Of a stretch of 64,000 bases of DNA, positions 45,457 to 54,539 are shown in pieces. Where the stretch lies: the NCBI GenBank assembly GCA_963698645.1, contig CAVORP010000001.1:124001-188000 (forward strand). Reading direction: 5' to 3'. Positions within the stretch are counted from its first letter, which is position 1. Every line of letters starts with the position of its first letter. The stretch comes from Ovoidimarina sp963698645 (GTDB lineage Bacteria > Pseudomonadota > Alphaproteobacteria > Rhodobacterales > Rhodobacteraceae). The notes beneath the pieces were generated by a model. The model did no database searches. It saw only the letters and a list, made by a program, of their open reading frames with translations, and was not told where the DNA came from. The translations under genes and the position numbers were made by a program.

Positions 45457-47166
45457 TCAATACATGAAATACCGCTGCGCCATCGGCAGTTCCGTCGCCG
45501 GCTCGCAGGTCAGAAGCTCACCATTCGCCCGTACCTCATAGGTCTCGGGGTCCACCTCGACCTCCGGGGTGGCATCGTTCAGCACCATGTCCCGCTTGCC
45601 GATCTTGCGCGTGTTCTCCACCGCCATCACCGCCTTGTCGAGGCCCAGCGCATCGTCGATCCCCTCGTCCATCGCCGCCGCCGACACGAATGTCACCGCC
45701 GAGGCATGCACCGCCCGCCCGAAGCTCGCGAACATCGGCCGCGTATAGACCGGCTGCGGAGTGGGGATCGACGCATTGGGATCGCCCATCTGCGCCACGG
45801 CAATCGACCCGCCCAACAGCACCATTTCGGGCTTCACCCCGAAAAACGCCGGGCTCCACAAGACCAGATCGGCGCGCTTCCCCTCTTCCACCGACCCGAT
45901 ATGTTTCGACAGCCCGTGGGCAATCGCCGGGTTGATCGTGTATTTCGCGATGTAGCGCCGGACGCGCAGGTTGTCGGCCGGTCCCGTCTCCTCGGGCAAT
46001 TGCCCGCGCTGCTTCTTCATCTTGTCGGCCGTCTGCCACGTCCGGATGATGACCTCTCCCACGCGGCCCATGGCCTGACTGTCCGACGCGATGATGCTGA
46101 ACGCGCCCATATCGTGCAGGATGTCCTCGGCGGCGATGGTCTCCTTGCGGATCCGGCTTTCGGCGAATGCCACATCCTCCGGAATCGACTTGTCCAGATG
46201 GTGACAGACCATGAGCATGTCCAGATGCTCCTCCAGCGTGTTCACCGTATAGGGCCGTGTCGGGTTGGTGGAACTGGGCAACACGTGATCCAGCCCGCAA
46301 ACCTTGATGATATCGGGCGCATGGCCGCCGCCCGCGCCCTCGGTGTGGAAGGCATGGATCGTCCGGCCCTTCATCGCCGCGATGGTATTTTCGACGAACC
46401 CGCTTTCGTTAAGCGTATCGGTATGGATCATCACCTGGATGTCCCAGGCATCGGCCACTGACAGGCAGCAATCGATCGCGCCGGGCGTCGTGCCCCAATC
46501 CTCGTGCAGTTTCAGCGCACAGGCCCCGGCCCGGATCTGCTCCTCCAGCGCCGCGGGGCGCGAGGCATTGCCCTTCCCCGCGAAGGCAAGGTTCATGGGA
46601 AACGCATCCGCCGCCTGAAGCATCCGCCCGATATGCCATGGCCCGGGGGTGCAGGTCGTGGCGAGCGACCCATGGGCCGGTCCCGTCCCGCCGCCCAGCA
46701 TGGTGGTGACGCCCGAATGAAGCGCGTCGTCGATCTGCTGCGGACAGATGAAATGGATATGGCTGTCGAACCCGCCCGCGGTCAGGATCCTGCCCTCGCC
46801 CGCGATGGCCTCGGTCCCGGGGCCCACGATGATATCGACGCCCGGCTGGGTATCGGGGTTACCGGCCTTGCCGATCTTGTGGATCTTGCCGCCCCGCAAC
46901 CCCACATCCGCCTTGTAGATGCCGGTATGGTCGATGATCAGCGCATTGGTGATGACCGTATCCACCGCACCCTCGGCCCGCGTCGTCTGGGCCTGCCCCA
47001 TGCCATCGCGAATGACCTTGCCGCCGCCGAACTTCACCTCTTCGCCATAGACGGTCAGATCCCGCTCCACCTCGACGAACAGATCTGTATCGGCCAGCCT
47101 GACCCGGTCGCCCGTGGTGGGCCCGTACATGTCGGCATAGGTGGTGCGTGCGATTTGGGTGGGCAT
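45457..47166 (-). CDS. ureC: Urease subunit alpha
   Basis: Catalytic subunit hydrolysing urea to ammonia and carbamate at a dinuclear nickel centre. 569 residues. Nickel/active-site features are all present: HIHFICPQQ (metal histidines), the carbamylated lysine in ALKLHEDWGTTP, MIHTDTLNESGF, FHTEGAGGGHAPDI, the flap MVCHHLDKSIPED with Cys-His, and the Asp ligand in IIASDSQAMGR. Length and motifs are complete, so an active enzyme is expected once matured. No frame breaks. Confidence 0.97.
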   Translation of the reverse strand: MPTQIARTTYADMYGPTTGDRVRLADTDLFVEVERDLTVYGEEVKFGGGKVIRDGMGQAQTTRAEGAVDTVITNALIIDHTGIYKADVGLRGGKIHKIGKAGNPDTQPGVDIIVGPGTEAIAGEGRILTAGGFDSHIHFICPQQIDDALHSGVTTMLGGGTGPAHGSLATTCTPGPWHIGRMLQAADAFPMNLAFAGKGNASRPAALEEQIRAGACALKLHEDWGTTPGAIDCCLSVADAWDIQVMIHTDTLNESGFVENTIAAMKGRTIHAFHTEGAGGGHAPDIIKVCGLDHVLPSSTNPTRPYTVNTLEEHLDMLMVCHHLDKSIPEDVAFAESRIRKETIAAEDILHDMGAFSIIASDSQAMGRVGEVIIRTWQTADKMKKQRGQLPEETGPADNLRVRRYIAKYTINPAIAHGLSKHIGSVEEGKRADLVLWSPAFFGVKPEMVLLGGSIAVAQMGDPNASIPTPQPVYTRPMFASFGRAVHASAVTFVSAAAMDEGIDDALGLDKAVMAVENTRKIGKRDMVLNDATPEVEVDPETYEVRANGELLTCEPATELPMAQRYFMY

Positions 47167-47367
47167 GGGCTATCCCTATGTTTTCAAGTGAAGAAAATCG
47201 CCGGTTTCCGGTAAACGGGAAATCGGCGAAAGACCCTGCATCGGGCTGACGCTGGGCGCGCGACCGATAAAGCGCCGGAGGTCACGACCGGACAAGCGGC
47301 GGACCCGTGGCAGGGCTGGCGCCACCCCCAGCACATCGTCCAAAGGTATCGCCATCCGCGCCGGACC

Positions 47368-47892
47368 TCAGACCGTCTTCGTCGTCTTCGACGGCGGCAG
47401 GTCGGGCGCAAGCGAAACACCCTTGCGCGCCGGGCGCCGGCTCCGCTTGGGTGACGGGGCCGCCTTCGCCGGGACGGCGGGTGCGGCCTTCGCCACGACC
47501 TTCAGCTCCCCTTTCGACGCGGGTTTTGCCGAAGCCTTCGCTGCACCTTTCGCCGCACCTTTCGCCACAGCTTTGGCAACCGGCTTTGCAGCCTTCGTCG
47601 TCAGGGTCTTCTTCACCACGGCGCTCTTCGAGACGGGCAGTTCGGCAACGATAGGCGTCGCAGCCCCCTTCGTCGCACCACGCGGCATCGGGCGGCGCGC
47701 TGTCCGCTTCGTCCGGCGCACGGGTACGGGCAGTTCGGCGGCACCGATCACATAGCCGTCCTTCGGCAGATAGGGATTGACCGACGCGACCATGCCATAG
47801 ACCTGACGGCCGAACTCGATTTGCATCAGCGCGACATCGGTCCAGTACCGTACCGGGTTGGTGACGACATCCGTGGGGTTGGGAAAATGCAC
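47368..47892 (-). CDS. Protein with Lys/Ala/Pro-rich histone H1-like tail, between ureB and ureC
   Basis: A 174-residue protein. The start is taken as GTG at 47892, six bases after AAAGGA and 20 bases downstream of ureB. Residues 1-60 are of normal composition (VHFPNPTDVVTNPVRYWTDVALMQIEFGRQVYGMVASVNPYLP). From about residue 65 to the end the chain is rich in Lys, Ala and Pro (AKPVAKAVAKGAAKGAAKAS and similar), as in bacterial H1-like or some phasin-associated tails. The N-terminal part might suggest a granule- or partner-binding domain, but no family is certain. Position inside the urease structural genes is unexpected. Confidence 0.65.
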   Translation of the reverse strand: MHFPNPTDVVTNPVRYWTDVALMQIEFGRQVYGMVASVNPYLPKDGYVIGAAELPVPVRRTKRTARRPMPRGATKGAATPIVAELPVSKSAVVKKTLTTKAAKPVAKAVAKGAAKGAAKASAKPASKGELKVVAKAAPAVPAKAAPSPKRSRRPARKGVSLAPDLPPSKTTKTV

Positions 47893-47911
47893 CTCGTATC
47901 CTTTCAATAGA

Positions 47912-48220
47912 TTAATCAAGTCCGCCCATGACGGCCTGGTTGAAACCTGTGACGATGCGGGCGCCTCCATAGGGCACAAGCCGCACCTCGCGTGTCTGGC
48001 CGGGCTCGAACCGCACCGCCGTGCCCGCGGCGATATCTAGCCGCATGCCCCGCGCCGCGTCCCGGTCGAAGGACAGGCCCGAATTGGTCTCGGCGAAATG
48101 ATAGTGACTGCCCACCTGCACCGGCCGGTCGCCGGTATTGGACACTTCCAGCACGATCTGCTCCCGGCCCGCGTTCAGCGTGATCTCGCCGGGCGCACAG
48201 ATGATCTCGCCCGGGATCAT
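47912..48220 (-). CDS. ureB: Urease subunit beta
   Basis: Structural subunit of the UreABC trimer. 102 residues: MIPGEIICAPGEITLNAGRE, VQVGSHYHFAETNSGLSFDRDAARGMRLDIAAGTAVRFEPGQ and GFNQAVMGGLD are canonical. It overlaps the preceding small membrane gene by four bases. Confidence 0.96.
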   Translation of the reverse strand: MIPGEIICAPGEITLNAGREQIVLEVSNTGDRPVQVGSHYHFAETNSGLSFDRDAARGMRLDIAAGTAVRFEPGQTREVRLVPYGGARIVTGFNQAVMGGLD

Positions 48221-48510
48221 AGGTCATCACCATAATCGGGGGCCTTCTTCTTCTGCACCCGGTCGATGATCCGCGGCCCGAACACGCCAAGGGCCGCCCC
48301 GATCGACAGCGCAAGCCCCGACCCGTTGCCAAAGGCATAGGCAAGGACCGCCGCGCCCACCAGGCAGATGGCGAAACTGAACAGGCGCAACTCGATCTCG
48401 GTCATCGGCGCGTCCGAGAGCAAGAGGCTCTTGATCCAGTCCTTTACATAGGGTTCGGCATAGGGCGCCCCTGCCCCGGCGGCGATACCCAGAATTACGG
48501 TTGCAAGCAT
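48217..48510 (-). CDS. Small membrane protein between ureA and ureB
   Basis: A 97-residue protein with an N-terminal hydrophobic stretch (MLATVILGIAAGAGAPYAEPYV), a second membrane pair (LFSFAICLVGAAVLAYAF, LALSIGAALGVFGPRIIDRV) and a charged tail. 14 bases after ureA and overlapping ureB by four bases, so clearly co-transcribed and probably coupled. No function recognised; similar small genes recur at this place in roseobacter urease operons. Confidence 0.75.
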   Translation of the reverse strand: MLATVILGIAAGAGAPYAEPYVKDWIKSLLLSDAPMTEIELRLFSFAICLVGAAVLAYAFGNGSGLALSIGAALGVFGPRIIDRVQKKKAPDYGDDL

Positions 48511-48524
48511 GGCTCGGTCTCCTT

Positions 48525-48827
48525 TCAGCGGATCGGATGATGCACGGTGACAAGCTTCGTCCCGTCGGGGAACGTCGCTTCGACTTGCACATCATGGATC
48601 ATTTCGGCGATTCCTTCCATGCATTGGTCCCGGCGGATTACATGGGCGCCCGCTTCCATCAGATCGGCGACCGATCGCCCGTCCCGCGCGCCCTCCACCA
48701 CGTAATCGGTGATCAGCGCGATCGCCTCGGGGTGGTTCAGCTTCACACCCCGCTCCAGCCGCCCCCGCGCGACCATCGCCGCAAGGCTGACCAGCAGCTT
48801 GTCTTTTTCCCGTGGCGTCAGATTCAT
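48525..48827 (-). CDS. ureA: Urease subunit gamma
   Basis: Smallest urease structural subunit, 100 residues: MNLTPREKDKLLVSLAAMVARGRLERGVKLNHPEAIALITDYVVEGARDG and VTVHHPIR at the C-terminus are canonical. Nine bases after ureD. Confidence 0.97.
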   Translation of the reverse strand: MNLTPREKDKLLVSLAAMVARGRLERGVKLNHPEAIALITDYVVEGARDGRSVADLMEAGAHVIRRDQCMEGIAEMIHDVQVEATFPDGTKLVTVHHPIR

Positions 48828-48836
48828 GCAGCCTCC

Positions 48837-49655
48837 TCAGACATGCCAGACACGCGGCAACGGCGCGCCGCGCAGATGTTCAATGACCCGCGCCACGTGG
48901 CGGCGCAAGGGCCAGGCGTCCCGCGCCATGGCCCGCAGGATCAGCTTTCCGTCCCAGCCGCTGGCATGGGCAATCACTCCGGGTGTGCCGGGCAGGGCCC
49001 GCAGGCCGCCCAGTCGATCTTCCGCCCCCGGCGCGATCAGCGCGACCGTGGCCAGCGCCCCGGCGTCGCCCAACCCCGCCGGGCCGCGGGATGCCAATGC
49101 ATCGGTACCGATCTGCAAGGGCTCGACAAAGACCGGAACTCCGTCGCGCCGCACGATCCGGCGGTCGGTGAAGGACAACCGTCCGACCGTCTCGCCCATC
49201 GCCGCCCGTCCCAGCGTCACCATCTCGGCCATCAGGAAACGTGCATCGCCGGCAAGATCCACCTCGGTCCGCCGGGCAAGCGCCGCACCATCGAACAGGA
49301 TCGTTTCCTGCGGTAACCAGTCAAGCGCCCCGCCCGCGCCCACCTCCAACGCCACCGTCAACTCCGCCACGTCATCCGCCGCCCGGTAGGCCCGTTCCGC
49401 CGTCTGCGTGGTGGCCAACGCCCGCGCGCCCGCACCCACGCTCACCCGGTAGCGCATCCTGTCGCCGCCGGTCAGCCCGCCTGCGGTGTTCAGGAACACG
49501 ATCTCGGGCACCGGCCCGTGAATGCGCGGCAGGAACGCCTTGCCGCTTCCCGCCTGCCGCAACCCGTCCAGCCGCACCCGCCCCTCGCGCAGCGACACCG
49601 AGACCTGCGCCTCGCCGCGCATGCGCTGCAATCTCTGTGGGGGTGCATCCAGCAT
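48837..49655 (-). CDS. ureD: Urease accessory protein UreD
   Basis: Scaffold chaperone that binds apo-urease and recruits UreF-UreG. 272 residues from the start at 49655 (MLDAPPQRLQRMRGEAQVSV). Family blocks: PEIVFLNTAGGLTGGDRMRYRVSVG, ATTQTAERAYRA, WLPQETILFDGA and FLMAEMVTLGRAAMGE. A longer open frame upstream lacks UreD similarity and is not used. First gene of the ure operon, divergent from pyrC. Confidence 0.94.
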   Translation of the reverse strand: MLDAPPQRLQRMRGEAQVSVSLREGRVRLDGLRQAGSGKAFLPRIHGPVPEIVFLNTAGGLTGGDRMRYRVSVGAGARALATTQTAERAYRAADDVAELTVALEVGAGGALDWLPQETILFDGAALARRTEVDLAGDARFLMAEMVTLGRAAMGETVGRLSFTDRRIVRRDGVPVFVEPLQIGTDALASRGPAGLGDAGALATVALIAPGAEDRLGGLRALPGTPGVIAHASGWDGKLILRAMARDAWPLRRHVARVIEHLRGAPLPRVWHV

Positions 49656-49829
49656 CGGTCCGGCCTTTCGATCGTCAGCTTTACCCCGCCCCCCGGCAGG
49701 TGCAATTCCACAAGCCGCACACCCGGCGCATTTCGCGATTTCCCGCCATCGCTGCACAAAAATCGGGCAATCGCCAAAGCCCGCGCACAGGGACTGGCGC
49801 AGCACCCGCCAATAAGCTACGCGATCTTC

Positions 49830-50870
49830 ATGACCCAACGGCTTACGATCCTGCGTCCCGACGACTGGCACCTGCACCTGCGCGATGGCGAGATGCTGAA
49901 AGCGGTGCTTCCCGAAACAGCCCGGCATTTCGCCCGCGCGATCATCATGCCGAACCTCGTTCCGCCCGTGGTGACCGGTGCCGATGCCGCCGCCTATCGC
50001 GACCGGATCATGTGGGCGAAGCCCAGGAATTCCGACTTCAAGCCGCTGATGACCCTCTACCTGACCGAAGAGACAGAGGTTCGCGATCTGCGCGCCGCCG
50101 CCGAGATCGGGCTGATCCACGCGGTCAAGCTCTATCCTGCGGGTGCCACCACCAATTCACAATCGGGGGTGCGCGATTTCTCCCGCGTGGCCCGCGTCCT
50201 TGAAAACATGGCCCAGATCGGCCTGCCGCTCTGCGTCCACGGCGAAGTCACCGACCCCGAAATCGACATCTTCGACCGCGAGGCTGTGTTCATCGACCGC
50301 GTGCTCGACCCGATCCGGCGCGACATTCCCGGCCTGCGCGTGGTCATGGAACACATCACCACCCGCGATGGCGCCGATTACGTCCGCGACGGCGGCCCCG
50401 ATATCGCCGCGACGATCACCACCCATCACCTCGTCATCAACCGCAACCACATCCTCGCGGGCGGCATCCGACCGCACTACTATTGCCTGCCCGTGGCAAA
50501 ACGCGAAGAACACCGGCTGGCGCTCCGCCGCGCCGCCACCTCGGGCGATCCGTCGTTCTTTCTTGGCACCGATTCTGCGCCCCATACCGATGCGGCCAAG
50601 CTTCAGCCCTGCGGCTGCGCGGGCTGCTTCACCGCCACCAACACGCTTTCGATCCTCGCCCATGTGTTCGAGGAAGAGGGCGCACTCGACCGGCTCGAAG
50701 GCTTCACATCGCGCCATGGCCCGACCTTCTACCGCCTGCCCCTCAACGACGACACCATCACGCTGGTCAGGGGCGATGCGGTCCGCTACCCGCCCCATAT
50801 CGACACCGCCGACGGCCCCGTCACCGTGTTCGACCCCGGTTTCCCGCTGCATTGGAGTGTAGAGGAATGA
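49830..50870 (+). CDS. pyrC: Dihydroorotase
   Basis: Zinc amidohydrolase of pyrimidine synthesis converting carbamoyl-aspartate to dihydroorotate. 346 residues of the class II (PyrC) type: RPDDWHLHLRDGEMLKAV holds metal histidines, AVKLYPAGATTNS the carbamylated lysine, LCVHGEV and MEHITT further ligands, and FFLGTDSAPH the catalytic aspartate. Start at 49830 (MTQRLTILRP). The stop overlaps the pyrE start. Confidence 0.96.
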   Translation: MTQRLTILRPDDWHLHLRDGEMLKAVLPETARHFARAIIMPNLVPPVVTGADAAAYRDRIMWAKPRNSDFKPLMTLYLTEETEVRDLRAAAEIGLIHAVKLYPAGATTNSQSGVRDFSRVARVLENMAQIGLPLCVHGEVTDPEIDIFDREAVFIDRVLDPIRRDIPGLRVVMEHITTRDGADYVRDGGPDIAATITTHHLVINRNHILAGGIRPHYYCLPVAKREEHRLALRRAATSGDPSFFLGTDSAPHTDAAKLQPCGCAGCFTATNTLSILAHVFEEEGALDRLEGFTSRHGPTFYRLPLNDDTITLVRGDAVRYPPHIDTADGPVTVFDPGFPLHWSVEE

Positions 50871-51544
50871 TCCCCACCAGTTTCCCGCCCAAAGAAGAAA
50901 TGTCCCGGCTCACCGCCTCCATGCTGCTCGAGATCGGCGCAGTCCACTTCAATGCGCGCGACCCCTTCACGCTGGCCTCGGGCCTGCCGTCCCCCACCTA
51001 TATCGATTGCCGCAAACTCATCAGCTTCCCCCGCATCCGGTCGACGCTGATGGATTTCCTCGCCTGCACCGTGATGCGCGAGGCGGGGTTCGAGGCGTTC
51101 GACAATATCGCGGGCGGCGAAACCGCGGGCATCCCCTTCGCCGCGCTGATGGCCGAACGGCTTGCCCTGCCCATGACCTATGTCCGCAAGAAACCCAAGG
51201 GCTACGGCCGCAACGCCCGGATCGAGGGCGTGATGGGCGAAGGCGATCGGGTGCTTCTGGTGGAAGACCTCACCACCGATGGCGGCTCGAAGCTCTCCTT
51301 CGTCGATGCGATTCGCGACACCGGCGCAAGTTGTGGCCACACGGCAGTGATCTTCTATTACGGGATCTTTCCCGAAACGGTGAATACGCTCGGCGATCAC
51401 GGCGTGGCGCTCCACCATCTCTGCACATGGTGGGATGTCTTGGAAGTCGCCCGGACCAAAGAGTTTTTCGACGAAGGAACCCTGTCCGAAGTCGAAAGCT
51501 TCCTGCGCAATCCCCGCGCCTGGCAGGACGCGCGAAGCACCTGA
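50867..51544 (+). CDS. pyrE: Orotate phosphoribosyltransferase
   Basis: Makes OMP from orotate and PRPP. 225 residues. The PRPP-binding motif is VLLVEDLTTDGGSKLSFVDAIRD; YIDCRKLISFPR and MTYVRKKPKGYGRNARIEG are substrate-loop regions. ATGA overlap with pyrC makes a two-gene pyrimidine unit. Intact. Confidence 0.96.
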   Translation: MIPTSFPPKEEMSRLTASMLLEIGAVHFNARDPFTLASGLPSPTYIDCRKLISFPRIRSTLMDFLACTVMREAGFEAFDNIAGGETAGIPFAALMAERLALPMTYVRKKPKGYGRNARIEGVMGEGDRVLLVEDLTTDGGSKLSFVDAIRDTGASCGHTAVIFYYGIFPETVNTLGDHGVALHHLCTWWDVLEVARTKEFFDEGTLSEVESFLRNPRAWQDARST

Positions 51545-51668
51545 TTTCTACCTCAGATTGAATGGCTGAAATATAGAACATGTTAAAAGTGTTCAGAAAA
51601 TTGTCATACAAATCGCCTCAGAAATCATAGATATTGACGACAGGCGGCCCGCGCCCCCAATATGAAGT

Positions 51669-51700
51669 GTTTCCACAGGATATCCCCAGAGTTATCCCGA
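51669..51700 (+). promoter_or_regulatory. Three DnaA-box-like 9-mers upstream of dnaB
   Basis: GTTTCCACA (51669), ATATCCCCA (51680) and TTATCCCGA (51692) each match the DnaA box TTATCCACA at seven of nine positions and start 11-12 bases apart. An AT-rich stretch (51545-51640) lies just upstream. DnaA control of dnaB or a minor unwinding site is possible; degenerate boxes also occur by chance. Confidence 0.25.
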
Positions 51701-51755
51701 TTGATCGCCTCTCGCGGATCAGCCATAGGAACCGTCTCAGGCATGGAGGTAGACA

Positions 51756-53249
51756 GTGAACCAAGTCGCGCGCGTCGGACCGGAACAGCCCACTGATGCA
51801 GGTGGCGATACCGTTCCCCATAACGTCGAGGCCGAACAGCAGCTTCTGGGCGCGATTCTCACCAATAACGACATTTACGACCGCATCGCCGCGATCCTGA
51901 ACGAATCCCATTTCTACGAACCGGTCCATGCCCGGATCTACGAAGTGGCCGCGGCCCGGATCTCCAAGAACGCGCTTGCCTCGCCGGTGACACTCAAGGC
52001 CTTTCTCGAAGACGACGAGGGCCTCAAGGAACTGGGCGGCCCCGCCTATCTCGCCCGCCTCGCCGGGGCTGCGATCTCGTCCTTCGCCGCACGCGACTAT
52101 GCCCAGATGATCTATGATCTGGCGATCCGCCGCGAGTTGATGGAACTGGGTCGCGAGATCACCTCCAAGGCCGCCCGGGTCGACGTGGCCTCCGAACCCC
52201 GCGAACAGATCGTCGAGGCCGAGCAGGCGCTCTACAAACTGGGCGAGGTCGGTCAGGCCAATCAGGGCTTCCAGTCCTTCCTCAAGGCCGTGACCGATGC
52301 GGTCAACGTGGCCAACGCCGCCTATCAGCGCGAGGGCGGCCTTGCCGGCGTCTCCACCGGCCTCACCGATCTCGACAAGAAGCTGGGCGGCCTGCACCGC
52401 TCCGACCTTCTGATCCTCGCCGGTCGTCCGTCGATGGGAAAAACCTCTCTGGCCACCAACATCGCCTTCAACATCGCCAAGGCCTACAAGCGCGGCACGA
52501 AACCCGATGGCTCGGTGGGCGCGGTCAATGGCGGTTCGGTGGGCTTCTTCTCGCTCGAAATGAGCGCCGAACAGCTCGCCGCCCGGGTCCTTTCGGAAGC
52601 CGCCGAAGTGCCGTCCGAACAGATCCGCCGCGGCGACATGACCGAAACCGAATTCCGCCGCTTCGTCGAGGCCGCCAAGACGCTCGAGGCCTGCCCGCTC
52701 TTCATCGACGACACCCCCGCCCTGCCCATCTCACAGCTTGCCGCCCGCGCCCGCAGGCTCAAGCGCGAACACGGGCTCGACGTGCTGGTGATCGACTATC
52801 TCCAGCTTGTCCGCCCGGCCTCCGCCAAGGACAGCCGCGTGAACGAGGTCTCCGAGATCACCCAGGGCCTCAAGGCCATCGCCAAGGAACTCGACATCCC
52901 CGTGATCGCCCTGTCGCAGCTCTCGCGTCAGGTCGAGAACCGCGAGGACAAGCGCCCGCAACTCTCCGACCTCCGCGAATCCGGCTCGATCGAACAGGAC
53001 GCGGACGTGGTGATGTTCGTGTTCCGCGAGGAATACTACAAGGAACGCGAGAAGCCGGGCGACCACGAGTTGGACAAGATCGCCGCGTGGCAGGAAGAGA
53101 TGGAGCGCCTGCACGGCCGCGCCGAACTCATCATCGGCAAACAGCGCCACGGCCCCATCGGCACCGTCGAACTCAGCTTCGAAGGCCGCTTCACCCGCTT
53201 CGGCAACCTCGTGAAACCCTGGCAGGGCGGCAACGATCGCGACTTCTGA
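51756..53249 (+). CDS. dnaB: Replicative DNA helicase DnaB
   Basis: Hexameric replication-fork helicase. 497 residues from a GTG after GGAGG. N-terminal domain VPHNVEAEQQLLGAILTNNDIYD; RecA-like domain with Walker A LAGRPSMGKTSLATNIA (about residue 228), Walker B LDVLVIDYLQLV, and H4 region ALSQLSRQVENREDKRPQLSDLRESGSIEQDAD. No intein or frame break. Confidence 0.96.
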   Translation: MNQVARVGPEQPTDAGGDTVPHNVEAEQQLLGAILTNNDIYDRIAAILNESHFYEPVHARIYEVAAARISKNALASPVTLKAFLEDDEGLKELGGPAYLARLAGAAISSFAARDYAQMIYDLAIRRELMELGREITSKAARVDVASEPREQIVEAEQALYKLGEVGQANQGFQSFLKAVTDAVNVANAAYQREGGLAGVSTGLTDLDKKLGGLHRSDLLILAGRPSMGKTSLATNIAFNIAKAYKRGTKPDGSVGAVNGGSVGFFSLEMSAEQLAARVLSEAAEVPSEQIRRGDMTETEFRRFVEAAKTLEACPLFIDDTPALPISQLAARARRLKREHGLDVLVIDYLQLVRPASAKDSRVNEVSEITQGLKAIAKELDIPVIALSQLSRQVENREDKRPQLSDLRESGSIEQDADVVMFVFREEYYKEREKPGDHELDKIAAWQEEMERLHGRAELIIGKQRHGPIGTVELSFEGRFTRFGNLVKPWQGGNDRDF

Positions 53250-54480
53250 CGACACTCCCGGCCCCGATGGCGACACCGCATCCGAATACCGCGCCGCGGA
53301 CGGAACGATCGTCGCCATCCCTCCGCCACCGCCGCTCCAAGACGGGCCGCTGCCGGATCTGACCGACCCGAACGCGGACTGGTTCAGGACGCTTCTCGCC
53401 TCCCGCGACCGCGAAACGGCCAACGAGAGGCGTCGGGCCGGCGACGGCGCCGACGGCCGACAATTCATCGAATCCGCCGCCACGCGCGCGGCCCACAGCA
53501 TCGACCGCTTCGGCAAGGACGGCGCGGGCTTTCTTGCCATGCTCGCCGATCCCCCGACGGCGTTCGACTTCTGGGAAGAGCTCCGCGCCCTTCTCGCATG
53601 GCGTCGCCCCGTTCTCTACCACCACGCGCCCGAAGTGCAGTCCGCCGTCGCAACGCTCCTCTCGTCGCTCCCGCCTTCGCGCCGCATTCCCATCCTTGCC
53701 GCAGGTCCGCCAGCCGATCTCACGCCCCGCAAGAACGACCCCGTGGCCATGATCTTCGCCGACTACCTGAACTCCGAAACAGCCGATCTCCGGCATCTCG
53801 AACCCGGCATCGCGCTGCCGGATCGATCGGCGGCCCTGTCCCGACCCAATCGCGAGTTTCTTGCCGCACAGGTCTCGGGAAAGGTGGGTGCCTTCCGCGC
53901 CTTCACCGCCGCCGCCGAGGCCAATGCCGAGGCTCTTGAATCCGGCAATGATTCCGGCTTCACCACCTTTGAGCACGCCCTCGCGCATCTGAAATCCGGT
54001 GATATCCGGGCCCTGCCCGACAGCTATCTCGATACGCTGATCGAAGGGCCGGCACCCGCCAGACGATACGGCGAGGGCGGCACCGAGGCAGAGCTCAACA
54101 TGGCGAAACTCAACGCCCTTCTCCTGCTCTCCCGCCGACAAGGGTCACCTCATTACAAGGGCTTCTACCTGCATTCGGCACTGGCGAAACTGCCCCCCGG
54201 GGGCTTCTACCGCTTCCGCATCGACCTGTTCCCACGTGACAAGGTCTGGCCCTATCTCGCCAGCCGGTTCCCGCTCCTCGACCGCGCCATCGGGCGGAAA
54301 CCGGCCCTGCCGTTCGATCCTTACATCGACCGCCTCCGCGCCCTCCGCCTCCTTCACACATTCCCGAAACTGCCCGCGCGCTACATGGCAACTCTTCAGG
54401 ATCTGCAACGCGGCAGGAAAGGCGCGCTGCAAAAAGAAGCGGCGGATCTCCTGTCAGCCGCCGCGCGCCCAACGCCCTGA
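53236..54480 (+). CDS. Conserved protein of unknown function, start unresolved
   Basis: The frame is open from before the dnaB stop to 54480 with coding character: AADGTIVAIPPPPPLQDGPLPDL, ADWFRTLLASRDRETANERRRAG, then FDFWEELRALLAWRRPVLYHH and GFYLHSALAKLPPGGFYRFRIDLFPRDKVWPYLASRF. No ATG, GTG or TTG occurs in frame until an internal ATG at 53539. Either a rare start near 53236 (ATC) or an undetected frame error near the N-terminus is involved. From 53236 it has 414 residues, from 53539 313. No membrane segments or known domain. Confidence 0.6.
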   Translation: MATSDDTPGPDGDTASEYRAADGTIVAIPPPPPLQDGPLPDLTDPNADWFRTLLASRDRETANERRRAGDGADGRQFIESAATRAAHSIDRFGKDGAGFLAMLADPPTAFDFWEELRALLAWRRPVLYHHAPEVQSAVATLLSSLPPSRRIPILAAGPPADLTPRKNDPVAMIFADYLNSETADLRHLEPGIALPDRSAALSRPNREFLAAQVSGKVGAFRAFTAAAEANAEALESGNDSGFTTFEHALAHLKSGDIRALPDSYLDTLIEGPAPARRYGEGGTEAELNMAKLNALLLLSRRQGSPHYKGFYLHSALAKLPPGGFYRFRIDLFPRDKVWPYLASRFPLLDRAIGRKPALPFDPYIDRLRALRLLHTFPKLPARYMATLQDLQRGRKGALQKEAADLLSAAARPTP

Positions 54481-54539
54481 CCCGACACTGTGACAAGTTG
54501 ATTGGACAGGGCCCTCTCCCTGCTGTCAGACTTGCAACC

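Noticed and set aside
45101..45460. Minus-strand frame starting MMAEYRRLYKFYSARWAF just after ureC
   Set aside because: It overlaps the better supported 72-residue DUF1127-like gene in another frame and becomes Cys/Pro/Arg-rich noise after the first 50 residues.
44764..46461. Plus-strand 565-codon frame opposite ureC and the lipoprotein
   Set aside because: Arg/His-rich shadow; ureC on the minus strand is complete and intact.
47184..47420. Possible small gene between ureC and the Lys-rich gene
   Set aside because: Arg-run composition typical of a shadow frame; no ribosome site or conservation pattern.
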